Positions 39,195-48,304 of a stretch of DNA of 64,000 nt are shown in pieces. Numbering within the stretch: position 1 is the stretch's first letter; the number at the start of each line of letters is the position of its first letter. The position numbers and the translations under genes were made by a program. A model generated the notes under the pieces. That model was not told where the DNA came from and ran no database searches. It saw only the letters and a program-made list of their open reading frames with translations. Source of the DNA: Bombyx mori (lineage: Eukaryota > Arthropoda > Insecta > Lepidoptera > Bombycidae); NCBI RefSeq assembly GCF_030269925.1, contig NC_085118.1, positions 17,667,001-17,731,000 of the forward strand, given 5' to 3'.

Positions 39195-41336
39195 ATGTCC
39201 AGTTATAAAGAAGAATTACCCCAGGAGGGTACCTCCCGCTCCGCGGGGGGAGAATCCCTCCGTGCGGCCGAGCGATCGGCCGTACGCTGCCCCTCGTCTT
39301 CTGGGGGGGGCAATAACTGTTCGAAGAGGTCCGTGAAGGACGGTGGTAGGGTGTCCGCGAAGGACGGAGAAAATAAAGAACGTAGAGGAGGGTCCGTGAA
39401 GGACAACGAAGCAGCAAACGTCTTGTCGGACGATAGCATGGCGACGGCCAGCTCGAGCCGTTCGTCGTTGACCGGAAGCCGAAGAAAGAGGCTGAAGGGC
39501 TCCAGCACGGAGTGCTCAGAGAGCAGCTCCGGTGAAGAGACGGCGTGCTCAGCCCGAAGAGCCGCCTCCAAGACCCCGTCAAAGAGGGGCAGAGGAAGAC
39601 CGCCCACAACCGGGCAGTACGTTGGCCTCGCCGCCGCCAAGGAGGCGTATGTGAAGGCCCAACGAGAGGAGCTGGCGCTGCGCGCCGAGAGAGAGGTCAC
39701 CGAGAGTGTCCGAAAGCTGCGAGTGAGGGAAGACGCCGTCGCGGGCAGCACGGGGGAACCAGCACTCGACCCCGAACGTCGACTAGACGAGTCCGCGAAG
39801 CTGGCCGTAGCAATCGCGGCCAAGTCTGGGAACCTGAAGGGCACATACGTACGTGCCCTGAAGGAGATGGCTGCCGCCATTCGGGAGGCCAAGGAAGATA
39901 TGGCAGCAAGGACTACCGACGGTGAGACGAAGAGGCTGCAGGAGCTCTGCAGGAGGCAGGAGGCCGAAATCCTGCACCTCAAGAATGCGATCGCCGACAT
40001 GAGGTCGGAGATGGCGCGCCTGGCCCAGGCCGTGGGATCGCCGGCAGCCGTCCCCGCCCCCGTACCCGCCCCCGCCCCGATCCAACGGAGCGACGACGAG
40101 GAGGAGCGGCGCCTCCAGCGCATCATGCGTGCGGTCGGCACCATGCTGGATGCGCGCCTCTCTGGGCTGGAAGCGCGACTGCCTCCAGAGCCCAGGATGA
40201 GACCACCCCTGGCCGCAGACCACAGGAGAAGCCGCGGTCAAGAAAAGACGCCGACACCACCAACGGCAGCAGAATCAATGCCGACGCCCGGACCAACAGC
40301 TGCAGTCGCGACGGCGGCACCCAACGGTGGTGGCCCGCAGAAAAAGAAGGCGCCGAAAAGCAGGCAGCAGCCGGCTCAACCAGAACCACGGACATTCCCC
40401 CCCGCCCCAGCTGCTCTGACGGAAGCCTGGACGACGGTAGCCCGAAGAGGCGCCAAGCCGAGGACGGCGACGGCGACCGGCACCGTGTCCGCTCCACCGC
40501 CCCTGAAGGAAAAGAAGAAGAGACTCCGGCCACCCCGCTCGCAGGCAGTTATTGTCAAGCTGCAGCCGGAGGCCGTCGAGCGCGGAGTCACCTATCGGGC
40601 AGTCCTCGCCGAGGCCAGGGCTAAAATCGATACGGCAGAGCTGGGGATCCCTATCCAGCGGATACGCTCGGCGGTGACGGGAGCAAAGGTATTGGTCGTA
40701 GACGGCGCCGACCAGAACGAAAAAGCTGATTTGCTGGCGGAGAAATTACGGGAGGTTTTGCCCTCGGACAGCATTGTCGTCTCGAGGCCGACAATAACGG
40801 CCGCTGTCAGACTGAGCGGCCTCGACGAATCCATATCCCGGGAGGAGCTTGTTGCCGAGGTCGCCAGGATTGGAGAGTGCCCCCCCGATATTGTGAAGGT
40901 TGGGGAAATAAAAATGGGCCCCGGAGGCACTGGCCAGGTCTTGGTCAGATGCCCCATAGCGGGTGTCAAAAAAATATTGGCCGTCAACAAGCTGCGGATC
41001 GGGTGGAGCGTCCTTCGCGCGCAACTCCTCGAGGCGAGGCGCCTGCAGTGCTACCGCTGCCACGCACTGGGCCACGTGAGTGCCCGTTGCCCATCGTCGG
41101 TGGACCGCAGTGGTGAGTGCTACCGCTGCGGCCAGACCGGCCACAAGTCCGCGGGCTGCGCGCTCACCCCGCATTGTACAATCTGCGCCGGCGCCGGTAG
41201 GCCTGCAGCGCACGTCTCCGGGGGCAAGGCTTGCGCCAAGCCCCCGAAACAAAGGCAACAGAGGAGTAGCGCCGCCGAAGAGAAACGGCGGAGTCAGCCC
41301 GGTACGGCTACGGCGACACCAATGGACGACGAATAA
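39195..41336 (+). CDS. SART1-like ORF1: zinc-knuckle RNA-binding protein
   Basis: 713 residues. The ATG at 39195 is chosen because it leads into the LPQEGTSRSAGGESL block conserved in every SART ORF1 here; the ATG at 39187 is in another, short frame. Ser/Gly/Lys-rich N-terminus, a coiled-coil-like segment (about residues 210-280), a Pro/Ala-rich linker (about 280-420), a conserved domain (about 450-610) and three CCHC knuckles near residues 619, 642 and 660 (CYRCHALGHVSARC, CYRCGQTGHKSAGC and a third). SART1 ORF1 packages element RNA, localises to telomeric regions and is needed for retrotransposition. The stop overlaps the ORF2 start. Confidence 0.88.
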   Translation: MSSYKEELPQEGTSRSAGGESLRAAERSAVRCPSSSGGGNNCSKRSVKDGGRVSAKDGENKERRGGSVKDNEAANVLSDDSMATASSSRSSLTGSRRKRLKGSSTECSESSSGEETACSARRAASKTPSKRGRGRPPTTGQYVGLAAAKEAYVKAQREELALRAEREVTESVRKLRVREDAVAGSTGEPALDPERRLDESAKLAVAIAAKSGNLKGTYVRALKEMAAAIREAKEDMAARTTDGETKRLQELCRRQEAEILHLKNAIADMRSEMARLAQAVGSPAAVPAPVPAPAPIQRSDDEEERRLQRIMRAVGTMLDARLSGLEARLPPEPRMRPPLAADHRRSRGQEKTPTPPTAAESMPTPGPTAAVATAAPNGGGPQKKKAPKSRQQPAQPEPRTFPPAPAALTEAWTTVARRGAKPRTATATGTVSAPPPLKEKKKRLRPPRSQAVIVKLQPEAVERGVTYRAVLAEARAKIDTAELGIPIQRIRSAVTGAKVLVVDGADQNEKADLLAEKLREVLPSDSIVVSRPTITAAVRLSGLDESISREELVAEVARIGECPPDIVKVGEIKMGPGGTGQVLVRCPIAGVKKILAVNKLRIGWSVLRAQLLEARRLQCYRCHALGHVSARCPSSVDRSGECYRCGQTGHKSAGCALTPHCTICAGAGRPAAHVSGGKACAKPPKQRQQRSSAAEEKRRSQPGTATATPMDDE

Positions 41337-41338
41337 TG
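41334..41338 (+). promoter_or_regulatory. UAAUG stop-start junction
   Basis: TAA of ORF1 (41334-41336) shares its last A with the ATG of ORF2 (41336-41338). For SART1 this UAAUG arrangement is known to support translational coupling, where ribosomes that finish ORF1 reinitiate on ORF2. The same five bases occur at 48300-48304 and 59837-59841. Confidence 0.85.
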
Positions 41339-44300
41339 ACCAGCAGCCCTTATCATATACTACAGGGCAACCTCAATCGCTCCGCCAGAGCTCAGGACCT
41401 GCTGATCCAGAGCATGGCGGAGCGGTTGACCCATCTGGCGGTCGTCGCCGAGCCCTACCGGGTCCCTTCGGTTCCCGACTGGGCGGGAGATATTGACGGC
41501 CTGGTGGCCGTGGTCCAGCGTCGGTCAGCGGTGGGCGCTCCGCCCGAATTCGACGTCGTACAGAGGGGTCGGGGCTTCGTCGCAGTCTTCTGGGCGGGCT
41601 TGCTCGTCGTCGGGGTGTACTTCTCCCCCAACCGGCCGCTCGCCGAATTCGAGTCCTTTCTCGACGAACTCGGTCAGGTCGTGGGGAGGTCGCGCTCAAG
41701 GCGCGCGCTCGTTCTCGGAGACCTCAACGCGAAGTCGTCCGCTTGGGGTTCCCCGGTCACCTGTCCCAGGGGACTGGAGACGGAGGAGTGGTTGGTCGGG
41801 AGCGGTCTCGTTGTCCTCAACCGTGGCGCCGAGAACACATGCGTCCGTCGTTCGGGTGGGTCCGTGGTGGATGTGTCTTTTGCGACCCCCGACGTCGCGC
41901 GCCGCGTCTGCGGTTGGGAGGTGTTGGTCGACGTGGAGACGCTCTCCGACCACCGCTACATTGGTTTCCGTGTGGCCGCGGCCCCGGAGTCTTCTTCGGT
42001 AACGACTTTGCCCTTTGGTGGCGGCGTGGAGGGCCCGCGCTGGGCCCTGAAGCGCCTCGACACGGAGCGGCTGCAGGAGGCGGCCGTCGTCCAGGCCTGG
42101 CGGTTGGACTCCCTGGGCGAGCCGGCGGACGTGCGCGAGGGTCCGGAGCGGCTGCGCGAGGCGATGTCGCGAGTCTGCGACTACGCCATGCCCCGCGTCC
42201 GAGCGTACGCGCCGAGGCGCCAAGTCTACTGGTGGAACGAGGGGATCGCCGGCCTGCGACGCCGATGCGCCGGTAGTCGCCGAAAATATCAACACCTTCG
42301 TCGTCGGAGGCGCCGGGACGAGGAAGAAGAGGACCGGGCGTACGAGGAGTACCGGGAGGACGTGCGGGCCCTGCGCGTCGCCATTGGAGAGGCGAAGGAG
42401 GCGGCGTGGAAGGAGCTTTTGGAGACGCTGGACCGCGACCCGTGGGGGCGACCGTATCGCCTCGCGCGGAGCACAATGCGCTCTTGGGCCCCGCCCGCGA
42501 CGAGCACCCTGCCGCCTGACATCGTTCGGCACGTGATTGGGGGACTGTTTCCGGACGCACCTGGAACTCCCTTCGTTCCCCCCGTCATGATAACACCGAC
42601 AACCGGAGCTCAGATTGGTGCAGAAGAGGAGGAGGTGTCGCCGGCGGAATTTGGTGCGGCCATCGAAAAAATGAAGGCGAGGAGGACGGCGCCAGGTCCC
42701 GATGGACTGTCGAATCGGGCCTGGGCGCTGGCATTACAGACTGAGGGTGGTCTGGGACCTGTCCTCCGAGGGCTGCTCAGCAGGTGCCTCCGAGAGGGCA
42801 GGTTCCCGGAAGAATGGAAGACGGGTCGGTTGGTCCTCATCCCCAAGGAGGGGCGCCCCAGAGACCAGCCATCGGGGTATCGCCCAATAGTCGTGCTGAG
42901 CGAGGCCGGCAAGCTTCTCGAGCGCGTCGTTGCCGGTCGCCTCGTGCGGCACCTTGAAAATGTCGGGCCAAATCTGGCCGACTCTCAGTACGGGTTCCGG
43001 AGGGGTCGCTCGACCTTGGACGCGGTCCAGCGCGTCCGCGACCTCTCCGACCAGGCGTGCTCCCGGGGAGGCGTGTTGTTGGCGGTGTCTATAGACATAT
43101 CCAACGCCTTCAATACGATCCCCTGGAGCACGATCCTGGAGTCGTTAAGGTTTCACCGCGTCCCCACCGGTCTCCGGAACCTGATCGAGGATTACCTCGC
43201 AGGGCGGGCTGTGGTCTTCCCCGAGCGGAGGGGGTGGGGACACAAAGCGGTTTCGTGTGGTGTCCCGCAGGGGTCGGTTCTGGGTCCGCTCCTGTGGGAC
43301 GTCGGGTTCGACTGGGTCCTCCGCGGGGCTAACCTGCGTGGCGTGCAGGTCATCTGCTACGCCGACGACACGCTGGTGACGGCCCGCGGAGACGACTACC
43401 GTTCGGCGTCGATTCTGGCTGCGGCTGCGGTGGCAACAGTCGTAGCCAGAATAAGGAAGCTCGGCCTGGAGGTCGCCCTGCACAAGTCCGAGGCCGTGTG
43501 TTTTCACCCGGCTCGGAAGGGGCCTCCTCCCGGCGCGAGCATAACCATCGGAGGGACTGCGATCGCTGTCCGGTCCCAACTTAAATATCTGGGGCTCGTG
43601 CTGGACAGCAGGTGGAGTTTTGACCGGCATTTTGATGTGCTGGTCCCGAAATTGCTCGGGGCGGCGGGTGCCTTAGCCCGCTTGCTCCCAAACACTGGAG
43701 GAGGAGGAAAGTCGGTCCGGCGTCTTTACCTGGGAGTGGTGCGGAGCATGGCCCTGTACGGCGCTCCCGTCTGGTCGCCCACGCTCTCCGCTCGCAACGC
43801 GGCCCTCTTGCAGAGGGTTCAGAGGGTGCTGGCGGTGAGGGTCGTGCGGGGCTACCGCACCATTTCGACGGAGGTCGCTTGCGCCCTCGCCGGTTCCCTT
43901 CCGTGGGAGTACGAGGCCGAGGTCCTGGCCGCGGTGTACCGGCGCAAGGCGCAATCTTTGGGTCGGGGAAGTGTGCCCCGTCTGTCTGTCGTCGCCCGAT
44001 GGAGGCGTGCTGCGCGTCGCGTGGCAACGTTGAAGTGGAAAGAGAGGCTGGCTGCAGAGGAGATCCACCGTGGTTCTCGAACCCGGCGGCGCACCCTCGC
44101 AGCCCTGGTGCCCGTGTTGGAGGCCTGGATTGACAGGCGTCACGGCGTGCTCGACTTCCGGCTCACGCAGGTCCTCTCGGGGCATGGCTGCTTCGGGAGG
44201 TACTTGTGGCGGGTCGGGAGAGAGCCGCATCCCGGATGCCACCAATGCGGGCATCCAGACGACGACGCGCAGCACGCCCTCGAAGCGTGCCCGAGGTGGG

Positions 44301-44539
44301 AGTATCCGCGGCAGTCGCTTGTCGCGGTGCTCGGGGCAGACTTAAGTTTGCCGGTCGTAGTGTCCCGCATGGTCGAGGACGAGCGTTGCTGGAGAGCGAT
44401 GGCCGACTATGCGGACCTGGTCATGACGCTCCGCGAAACGGAGGAGCGAGAAAGAGAGTGCGACCCAAACTCAGTTGCACTCAGACGAAAGAGACGGGGT
44501 GGGCGGCGCGGGCGAAGGGCCCCCGCTCAGCTCCCGTAG
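41336..44539 (+). CDS. SART1-like ORF2: telomere-specific endonuclease-RT
   Basis: 1,067 residues. The endonuclease (residues 1 to about 220) has LQGNLNRSARAQ (Asn), AEPYRVP (Glu), LGDLNAKSSAWGSP and SDHRYIGF (Asp/His). The RT (about 380-750) has APGPDGLSN, VSIDISNAFNTIPW (box A), GVPQGSVLGPLLWD and VICYADDTLVT with the Asp pair. The C-terminus has LSGHGCFGRYL and the finger CHQCGHPDDDAQHALEAC. There is no RNase H, unlike the TRAS ORF2s. It nicks the telomere repeat and primes first-strand synthesis there; poly(A) followed by GGTTA fits that site. All catalytic motifs are intact. Confidence 0.9.
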   Translation: MTSSPYHILQGNLNRSARAQDLLIQSMAERLTHLAVVAEPYRVPSVPDWAGDIDGLVAVVQRRSAVGAPPEFDVVQRGRGFVAVFWAGLLVVGVYFSPNRPLAEFESFLDELGQVVGRSRSRRALVLGDLNAKSSAWGSPVTCPRGLETEEWLVGSGLVVLNRGAENTCVRRSGGSVVDVSFATPDVARRVCGWEVLVDVETLSDHRYIGFRVAAAPESSSVTTLPFGGGVEGPRWALKRLDTERLQEAAVVQAWRLDSLGEPADVREGPERLREAMSRVCDYAMPRVRAYAPRRQVYWWNEGIAGLRRRCAGSRRKYQHLRRRRRRDEEEEDRAYEEYREDVRALRVAIGEAKEAAWKELLETLDRDPWGRPYRLARSTMRSWAPPATSTLPPDIVRHVIGGLFPDAPGTPFVPPVMITPTTGAQIGAEEEEVSPAEFGAAIEKMKARRTAPGPDGLSNRAWALALQTEGGLGPVLRGLLSRCLREGRFPEEWKTGRLVLIPKEGRPRDQPSGYRPIVVLSEAGKLLERVVAGRLVRHLENVGPNLADSQYGFRRGRSTLDAVQRVRDLSDQACSRGGVLLAVSIDISNAFNTIPWSTILESLRFHRVPTGLRNLIEDYLAGRAVVFPERRGWGHKAVSCGVPQGSVLGPLLWDVGFDWVLRGANLRGVQVICYADDTLVTARGDDYRSASILAAAAVATVVARIRKLGLEVALHKSEAVCFHPARKGPPPGASITIGGTAIAVRSQLKYLGLVLDSRWSFDRHFDVLVPKLLGAAGALARLLPNTGGGGKSVRRLYLGVVRSMALYGAPVWSPTLSARNAALLQRVQRVLAVRVVRGYRTISTEVACALAGSLPWEYEAEVLAAVYRRKAQSLGRGSVPRLSVVARWRRAARRVATLKWKERLAAEEIHRGSRTRRRTLAALVPVLEAWIDRRHGVLDFRLTQVLSGHGCFGRYLWRVGREPHPGCHQCGHPDDDAQHALEACPRWEYPRQSLVAVLGADLSLPVVVSRMVEDERCWRAMADYADLVMTLRETEERERECDPNSVALRRKRRGGRRGRRAPAQLP

Positions 44540-45028
44540 GGACCGTCGGGCGTCGGGCGCGGGGGCGCCTGATGCTCGACACGATAGTCCAGTGGTGGTG
44601 GTGAGGGTATAGGGCGCTGTGGCTCCGGTGCCTACCTCACGAAGAAGTTGCGGTCAGCAATGGCCGACGTTGATCCCGCCGTTCGTCAGGCTGGGAGCCG
44701 GTGTGGGGGGCCTGCGGGGCGCGTTTCCCTGCGGTATCGTAGGTTCCCCCTATGCCGGAAAGAAAGGAGCTCGTTGGGTTTTAGTCGGTAGTCGTTAAGC
44801 TGGGCGGGTTCGGCGCGAGCTGAACTTAGCCCAGCGCGCCTTTCTCAAGGCGTAGTCTCCGTGGACTAATTGGTCGAGGGCGCGGACCTCGGTTCGCGAC
44901 TTCTTCCTCTTTCTTCCACCGGAGGCGCGGAGTCCGACATAACCCGGTCCGACCCCCGTCGGCCGGGTATCCGTAAAGACTGGGATTCCCCATCGATACC
45001 AAAAAAAAAAAAAAAAAAAAAAAAAAAA

Positions 45029-45046
45029 GGTTAGGTTGTTAAGGTT
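45029..45046. repeat. Telomeric repeat remnant, 18 bp
   Basis: GGTTAGGTTGTTAAGGTT between the poly(A) of SART 2 and the 5' end of SART 3. It contains one canonical GGTTA and an irregular unit. Confidence 0.85.
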
Positions 45047-45196
45047 CCCGAGGGACCTGGGCGGGCCCCCCGGCGCGCACTCTGCGTGGCCGGGGGCTCC
45101 GTCTGTGGGGGAGTTTTGCTGGACTTCCACCGGGCGCGTCCGTAGGTGGCGGATAACGGGATCCTCTGGGAACAGTCCCACTCCCAGGGGTATCGT

Positions 45197-45293
45197 CCGA
45201 TCTTTTTCGTTGCAAGGATTCTTAGGTGTTAGGGAGGTAGGTTAGGTGTAGGTGTAGGATAGCCTAGTTAGGCTTTGCAACGAAAGAGATCGG
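45197..45293 (+). other. Hairpin with telomere-like loop in 5' UTR
   Basis: Arms 45197-45215 and 45275-45293 are complementary over 19 bp with one mismatch. The loop contains GGTTAGGTGTAGGTGTAGG (from about 45240) and a smaller palindrome AGCCTAGTTAGGCT (45261-45274). SART 6 has the same structure; SART 2 has only a short unrelated foldback here, so the block is a subfamily-specific insertion. Confidence 0.8.
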
Positions 45294-45890
45294 ATGACGC
45301 GGACCAAAACCAGCAGGGGGAGTTGCGGGCTCTCCACGCCCTTCACTCGCTGAAGGGTGTTCCTCCTGGAGACGCTCGGGCTCCCTCTCTTTTCCCCTTT
45401 CTTCCCCCTTTTTTGTTTTTTCTTCGGGTCGCGTCCGACCCGTTTCGGACGTAACCCACGGGTGGTGGTGGGCCACTTTTGGCCTGCCCTTCGATGGAGA
45501 AGTGAGCCGGCGTTGCTTACGCATCTTCCGGCCGCTGGTCGCCATGTCCCCGGCTTCGGCTACAGGGGCACGTCCTCCAGAGGGGGGTACCGGTATACCG
45601 GCGTGGCTTCGTCGTTGTTGCTCTTTTGAGCGTCGGGCGGTGGTCTGTCGTGTTGCTCGTTGCACTCGGCGGGCCGCCGGCCAACCCGTAATCCTCACCG
45701 TGTGGGGGACGGGGGCCGCTGCCGCGAGGCACGGGGTCGCGAGGACGTAAACCTCTTTAAAAAATGCCCCAATCCTAAGCTCTGGTGCCCGGCGATGGGA
45801 TGAATGGCTGGAGGGAGTCCAGTCCCAAGGGTACCAACCAGACCCCAGGGGACCGACCCCTGGTTAAACAAAAAGGAAACAAAACATGAA

Positions 45891-48302
45891 ATGGCATCTG
45901 TTCCAAAACTACTACCCCAGGAGGGTACCTCCCGCTCCGCGGGGGGAGAATCCCTCCGTGCGGTCGAGCGATCGGCCGCACGCTGCCCCACCGTTTCTGG
46001 GGGGGGCAAACACTGCCACGACGAAGGGGGCGACAACACGGGTCGCGTAAGGGACAAAGTCCCCACCGTGCTGCTGGAGAGGTGCGACAGCCTCATCTCG
46101 CTGCACTCGGCGCGAAGCTCCGCGAGGGGCGACGCGTCCAGTGGGAGGGAGACACCGGCGCTGTTTGCCGATTGTGATCGGCAGCGGACTCGGCGGAAGC
46201 GGAAGTCGGCTCGTCGGCCGGCGTCCTCCGCTCCGTCCGATTCATCGGAAGGAGAGCCTGCCAGCGCCAAGTATATGGCGTTGGCGGAAGGGCCGGCGGC
46301 TGCTGCGGCGCCGCCCGCCACTGATTTGGACAAGCCGTCGACTTGCGGACTGGACGCTGCCTCCTCGGCGCAGTCCAGGGCCGCCTGCCGTGAGGCGATA
46401 AAAAAGAATAGGAAGCTGGAGGAAATCGAGCGCCTACAGCGATCCCTGACGGAGGTGGGACCATCTGACCCCCTCCGAGCTTGTGGAATAGTCGGGAGAA
46501 TAGTCGCGACCATTGCGGCTAAATCCACTGCAGGCCTCAAGGGCTCGGAATTGTCGGCCATGAAATCGGCGGCCGCCACGCTCGAAGAAAGGCTGCAGGA
46601 CGTTGTGGACCGCACCACAACCGTGGAGACGGCGGGATTGCGACAAGAAGTGGCCCTGCAGCACGCCCGCCTCGAACAACTGGCGGATGAGAATGGCCAA
46701 CTTCGGGCGGAGAACGGACAGCTCCGCGTCGACATGGCCGAACTGCGAACAATGGTTGCCGATCTCATCGAGCGGCAACGCAGCTCGGCCCCTGTCCCTC
46801 CTCCGCCCGAAGCAGAAGGCCTTACTGAGGTCGAGGAGCTGAGGCGGCAGCTCCTTATACAGGAGGCAAGGAGTTCGAACGTTGAGCGCGCAAGACCGCC
46901 CCTCGCTCATGAGGTGAAAAACGGAGCTCCTACACCGGCACCCCGCAGGACTGTGGCCGCTAAAATGTATAGCGGCCCTAAAAAGGGCGCGACACCCGCG
47001 GCACGTCCGGCTGCTTCGGCTTCTGTTCCGGCCAAACCAGGACCATCGGGGACCCAAAAAGATACGGGGGCACCAAAACCCGCTCCCTCAGGAGCACAAA
47101 GCACCGGCCAGCGTATGACGCAGAAGACTGCTCCTGCCCCGTCCCAGCCTGCGAAGGCGGGGCCCGGCAGGAGCCGGACCAAGAAGAAGGGGGGCGTCAA
47201 CGCCGCCAAACCGGCACCGACCCCCCAGCCCCGCCCACTGCCCCCGGCCCCGGTAAACATGAACGAGGCCTGGACGACGGTGGTGCGGCGCGGGCCCAAA
47301 AAGGTGGCGGCGCCTCCTGCGCCGCGCCCCAAGCCCGCCCCTGCGGCTGCCGCTCCCCGCCAAGGGGGTCGAGCGGAGCCGAGGGGCCGAACTGGACGAA
47401 GGAGGCCGCGCGCCCCGCGGTCGGCTGCAGTGGTTGTGGAGCTGCTGCCGGCCGGCAAAGAAAAGGGCATCACCTACCACGAGGTGATGACCCAGGCGCG
47501 CGGTGGCGTAAATGTGGACGCCCTCGGCGTGGAGGGTGGCCTGAGGGTCCGGCAGACGGCCAACGGGGCCCGCCTGGTAGAATGCCCCGGCGCGAATTCC
47601 AGCGCCGCGGCAGAAAAACTGGCGGTCCGTCTGCGGGAAATCTTGCCGGACCCCGAGGTGGTGCGCATCGCGCGGCCCGTCAAAATGGCGGAAGTGAAAA
47701 TTACGGGCCTCGACGAATGCGCCACCAAAGAGGAAGTCGCCGCGGCCATTGCGTCGCAGGGCAACTGTGCCCTCGCCGACGTAAAAGTTGGGGAGCTTCG
47801 GCCTACATATATCGGAACCCGGACGGCGTGGGCGCGTTGCCCGGTAGCAACGGCGACAGTCCTGGCTACCCCTCCACAGGGTCGGCCTTCGGACAGCCCG
47901 GGACAACTGCGCGTGGGCTGGGTGGTGGCCCACGTGCAACTGCAGGAGAGCAGGCCGTGGCGCTGTCTTCGGTGCTTCGGCACCGGCCACGGCCTCGCCA
48001 AGTGCCCCTCGACAGTGGACCGCAGCAACCTGTGCTTCCGCTGCGGCCAACCGGGGCACAAGGCAGCATCCTGCACCGCAGCCGCGCCGCACTGTGTCTT
48101 GTGCGACGCGGCTAAAAGGAAGGCCGACCACCGGGCCGGGGGCCCGGCGTGTAAATCCGCCCCCTCCTCTACAAAAACGAGGAGGGGCGGAAAGAAAAAG
48201 AAGCCGGCTGCAAAAAGGGCAGCCGGTGAGTCAGCTCCCGCCGCGGCACGAGAAGAGCCGCAGGGCGGGACAGACGAGGGAGCGATGGACGTAGCCCCGT
48301 AA
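45891..48302 (+). CDS. SART ORF1 (second subfamily)
   Basis: 803 residues from the ATG at 45891, the position corresponding to the start in SART 6. The frame is also open upstream to an ATG at 45804, but in SART 6 that stretch is out of frame, so the upstream codons are not likely to be translated. Order: conserved LPQEGTSRSAGG start, an acidic/basic Ser-rich region, a coiled-coil segment (about 170-310), a Pro/Ala/Lys-rich linker (about 320-510), a conserved domain (about 520-680) and three knuckles from about residue 690 (CLRCFGTGHGLAKC, CFRCGQPGHKAASC, then a third ending AGGPAC). The basic tail ends at TAA 48300-48302. Packages element RNA. Confidence 0.85.
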   Translation: MASVPKLLPQEGTSRSAGGESLRAVERSAARCPTVSGGGKHCHDEGGDNTGRVRDKVPTVLLERCDSLISLHSARSSARGDASSGRETPALFADCDRQRTRRKRKSARRPASSAPSDSSEGEPASAKYMALAEGPAAAAAPPATDLDKPSTCGLDAASSAQSRAACREAIKKNRKLEEIERLQRSLTEVGPSDPLRACGIVGRIVATIAAKSTAGLKGSELSAMKSAAATLEERLQDVVDRTTTVETAGLRQEVALQHARLEQLADENGQLRAENGQLRVDMAELRTMVADLIERQRSSAPVPPPPEAEGLTEVEELRRQLLIQEARSSNVERARPPLAHEVKNGAPTPAPRRTVAAKMYSGPKKGATPAARPAASASVPAKPGPSGTQKDTGAPKPAPSGAQSTGQRMTQKTAPAPSQPAKAGPGRSRTKKKGGVNAAKPAPTPQPRPLPPAPVNMNEAWTTVVRRGPKKVAAPPAPRPKPAPAAAAPRQGGRAEPRGRTGRRRPRAPRSAAVVVELLPAGKEKGITYHEVMTQARGGVNVDALGVEGGLRVRQTANGARLVECPGANSSAAAEKLAVRLREILPDPEVVRIARPVKMAEVKITGLDECATKEEVAAAIASQGNCALADVKVGELRPTYIGTRTAWARCPVATATVLATPPQGRPSDSPGQLRVGWVVAHVQLQESRPWRCLRCFGTGHGLAKCPSTVDRSNLCFRCGQPGHKAASCTAAAPHCVLCDAAKRKADHRAGGPACKSAPSSTKTRRGGKKKKPAAKRAAGESAPAAAREEPQGGTDEGAMDVAP

Positions 48303-48304
48303 TG
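48300..48304 (+). promoter_or_regulatory. UAAUG stop-start junction (leads to broken ORF2)
   Basis: ORF1 TAA (48300-48302) overlaps ORF2 ATG (48302-48304). In this copy the frame opened here closes after 50 codons, at TAA 48452-48454, because of the downstream deletion. Confidence 0.8.

Larger units (their letters stand above)
38321..45028 (+). mobile_element. SART element 2: full-length SART1-like
   Basis: 6.7 kb: 5' UTR 38321-39194 (874 bp), ORF1 39195-41336, ORF2 41336-44539, 3' UTR 44540-45000 (461 bp), poly(A) 45001-45028, then GGTTAGGTT. Length, two-ORF layout, UAAUG junction and 3'-UTR size fit the silkworm SART1 as I remember it. Its 3' UTR is unlike that of the other SARTs here, while its 5' UTR and the first about 30 ORF1 codons are close to theirs. 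Both ORFs are open, so it may be an active copy. Confidence 0.88.

Noticed and set aside
39203..40144. Long minus-strand open frame (313 codons) opposite SART ORF1, with similar ones opposite ORF2
   Set aside because: GC-rich codon composition keeps antisense frames open. No motifs are found and the frames are not conserved beyond what the sense strand imposes.
45804..45890. Upstream in-frame ATG extending SART 3 ORF1 by 29 codons
   Set aside because: In SART 6 the equivalent stretch is in a different frame and a stop lies upstream of the ORF1 ATG, so the extension is not conserved; the start at 45891 matches SART 6.
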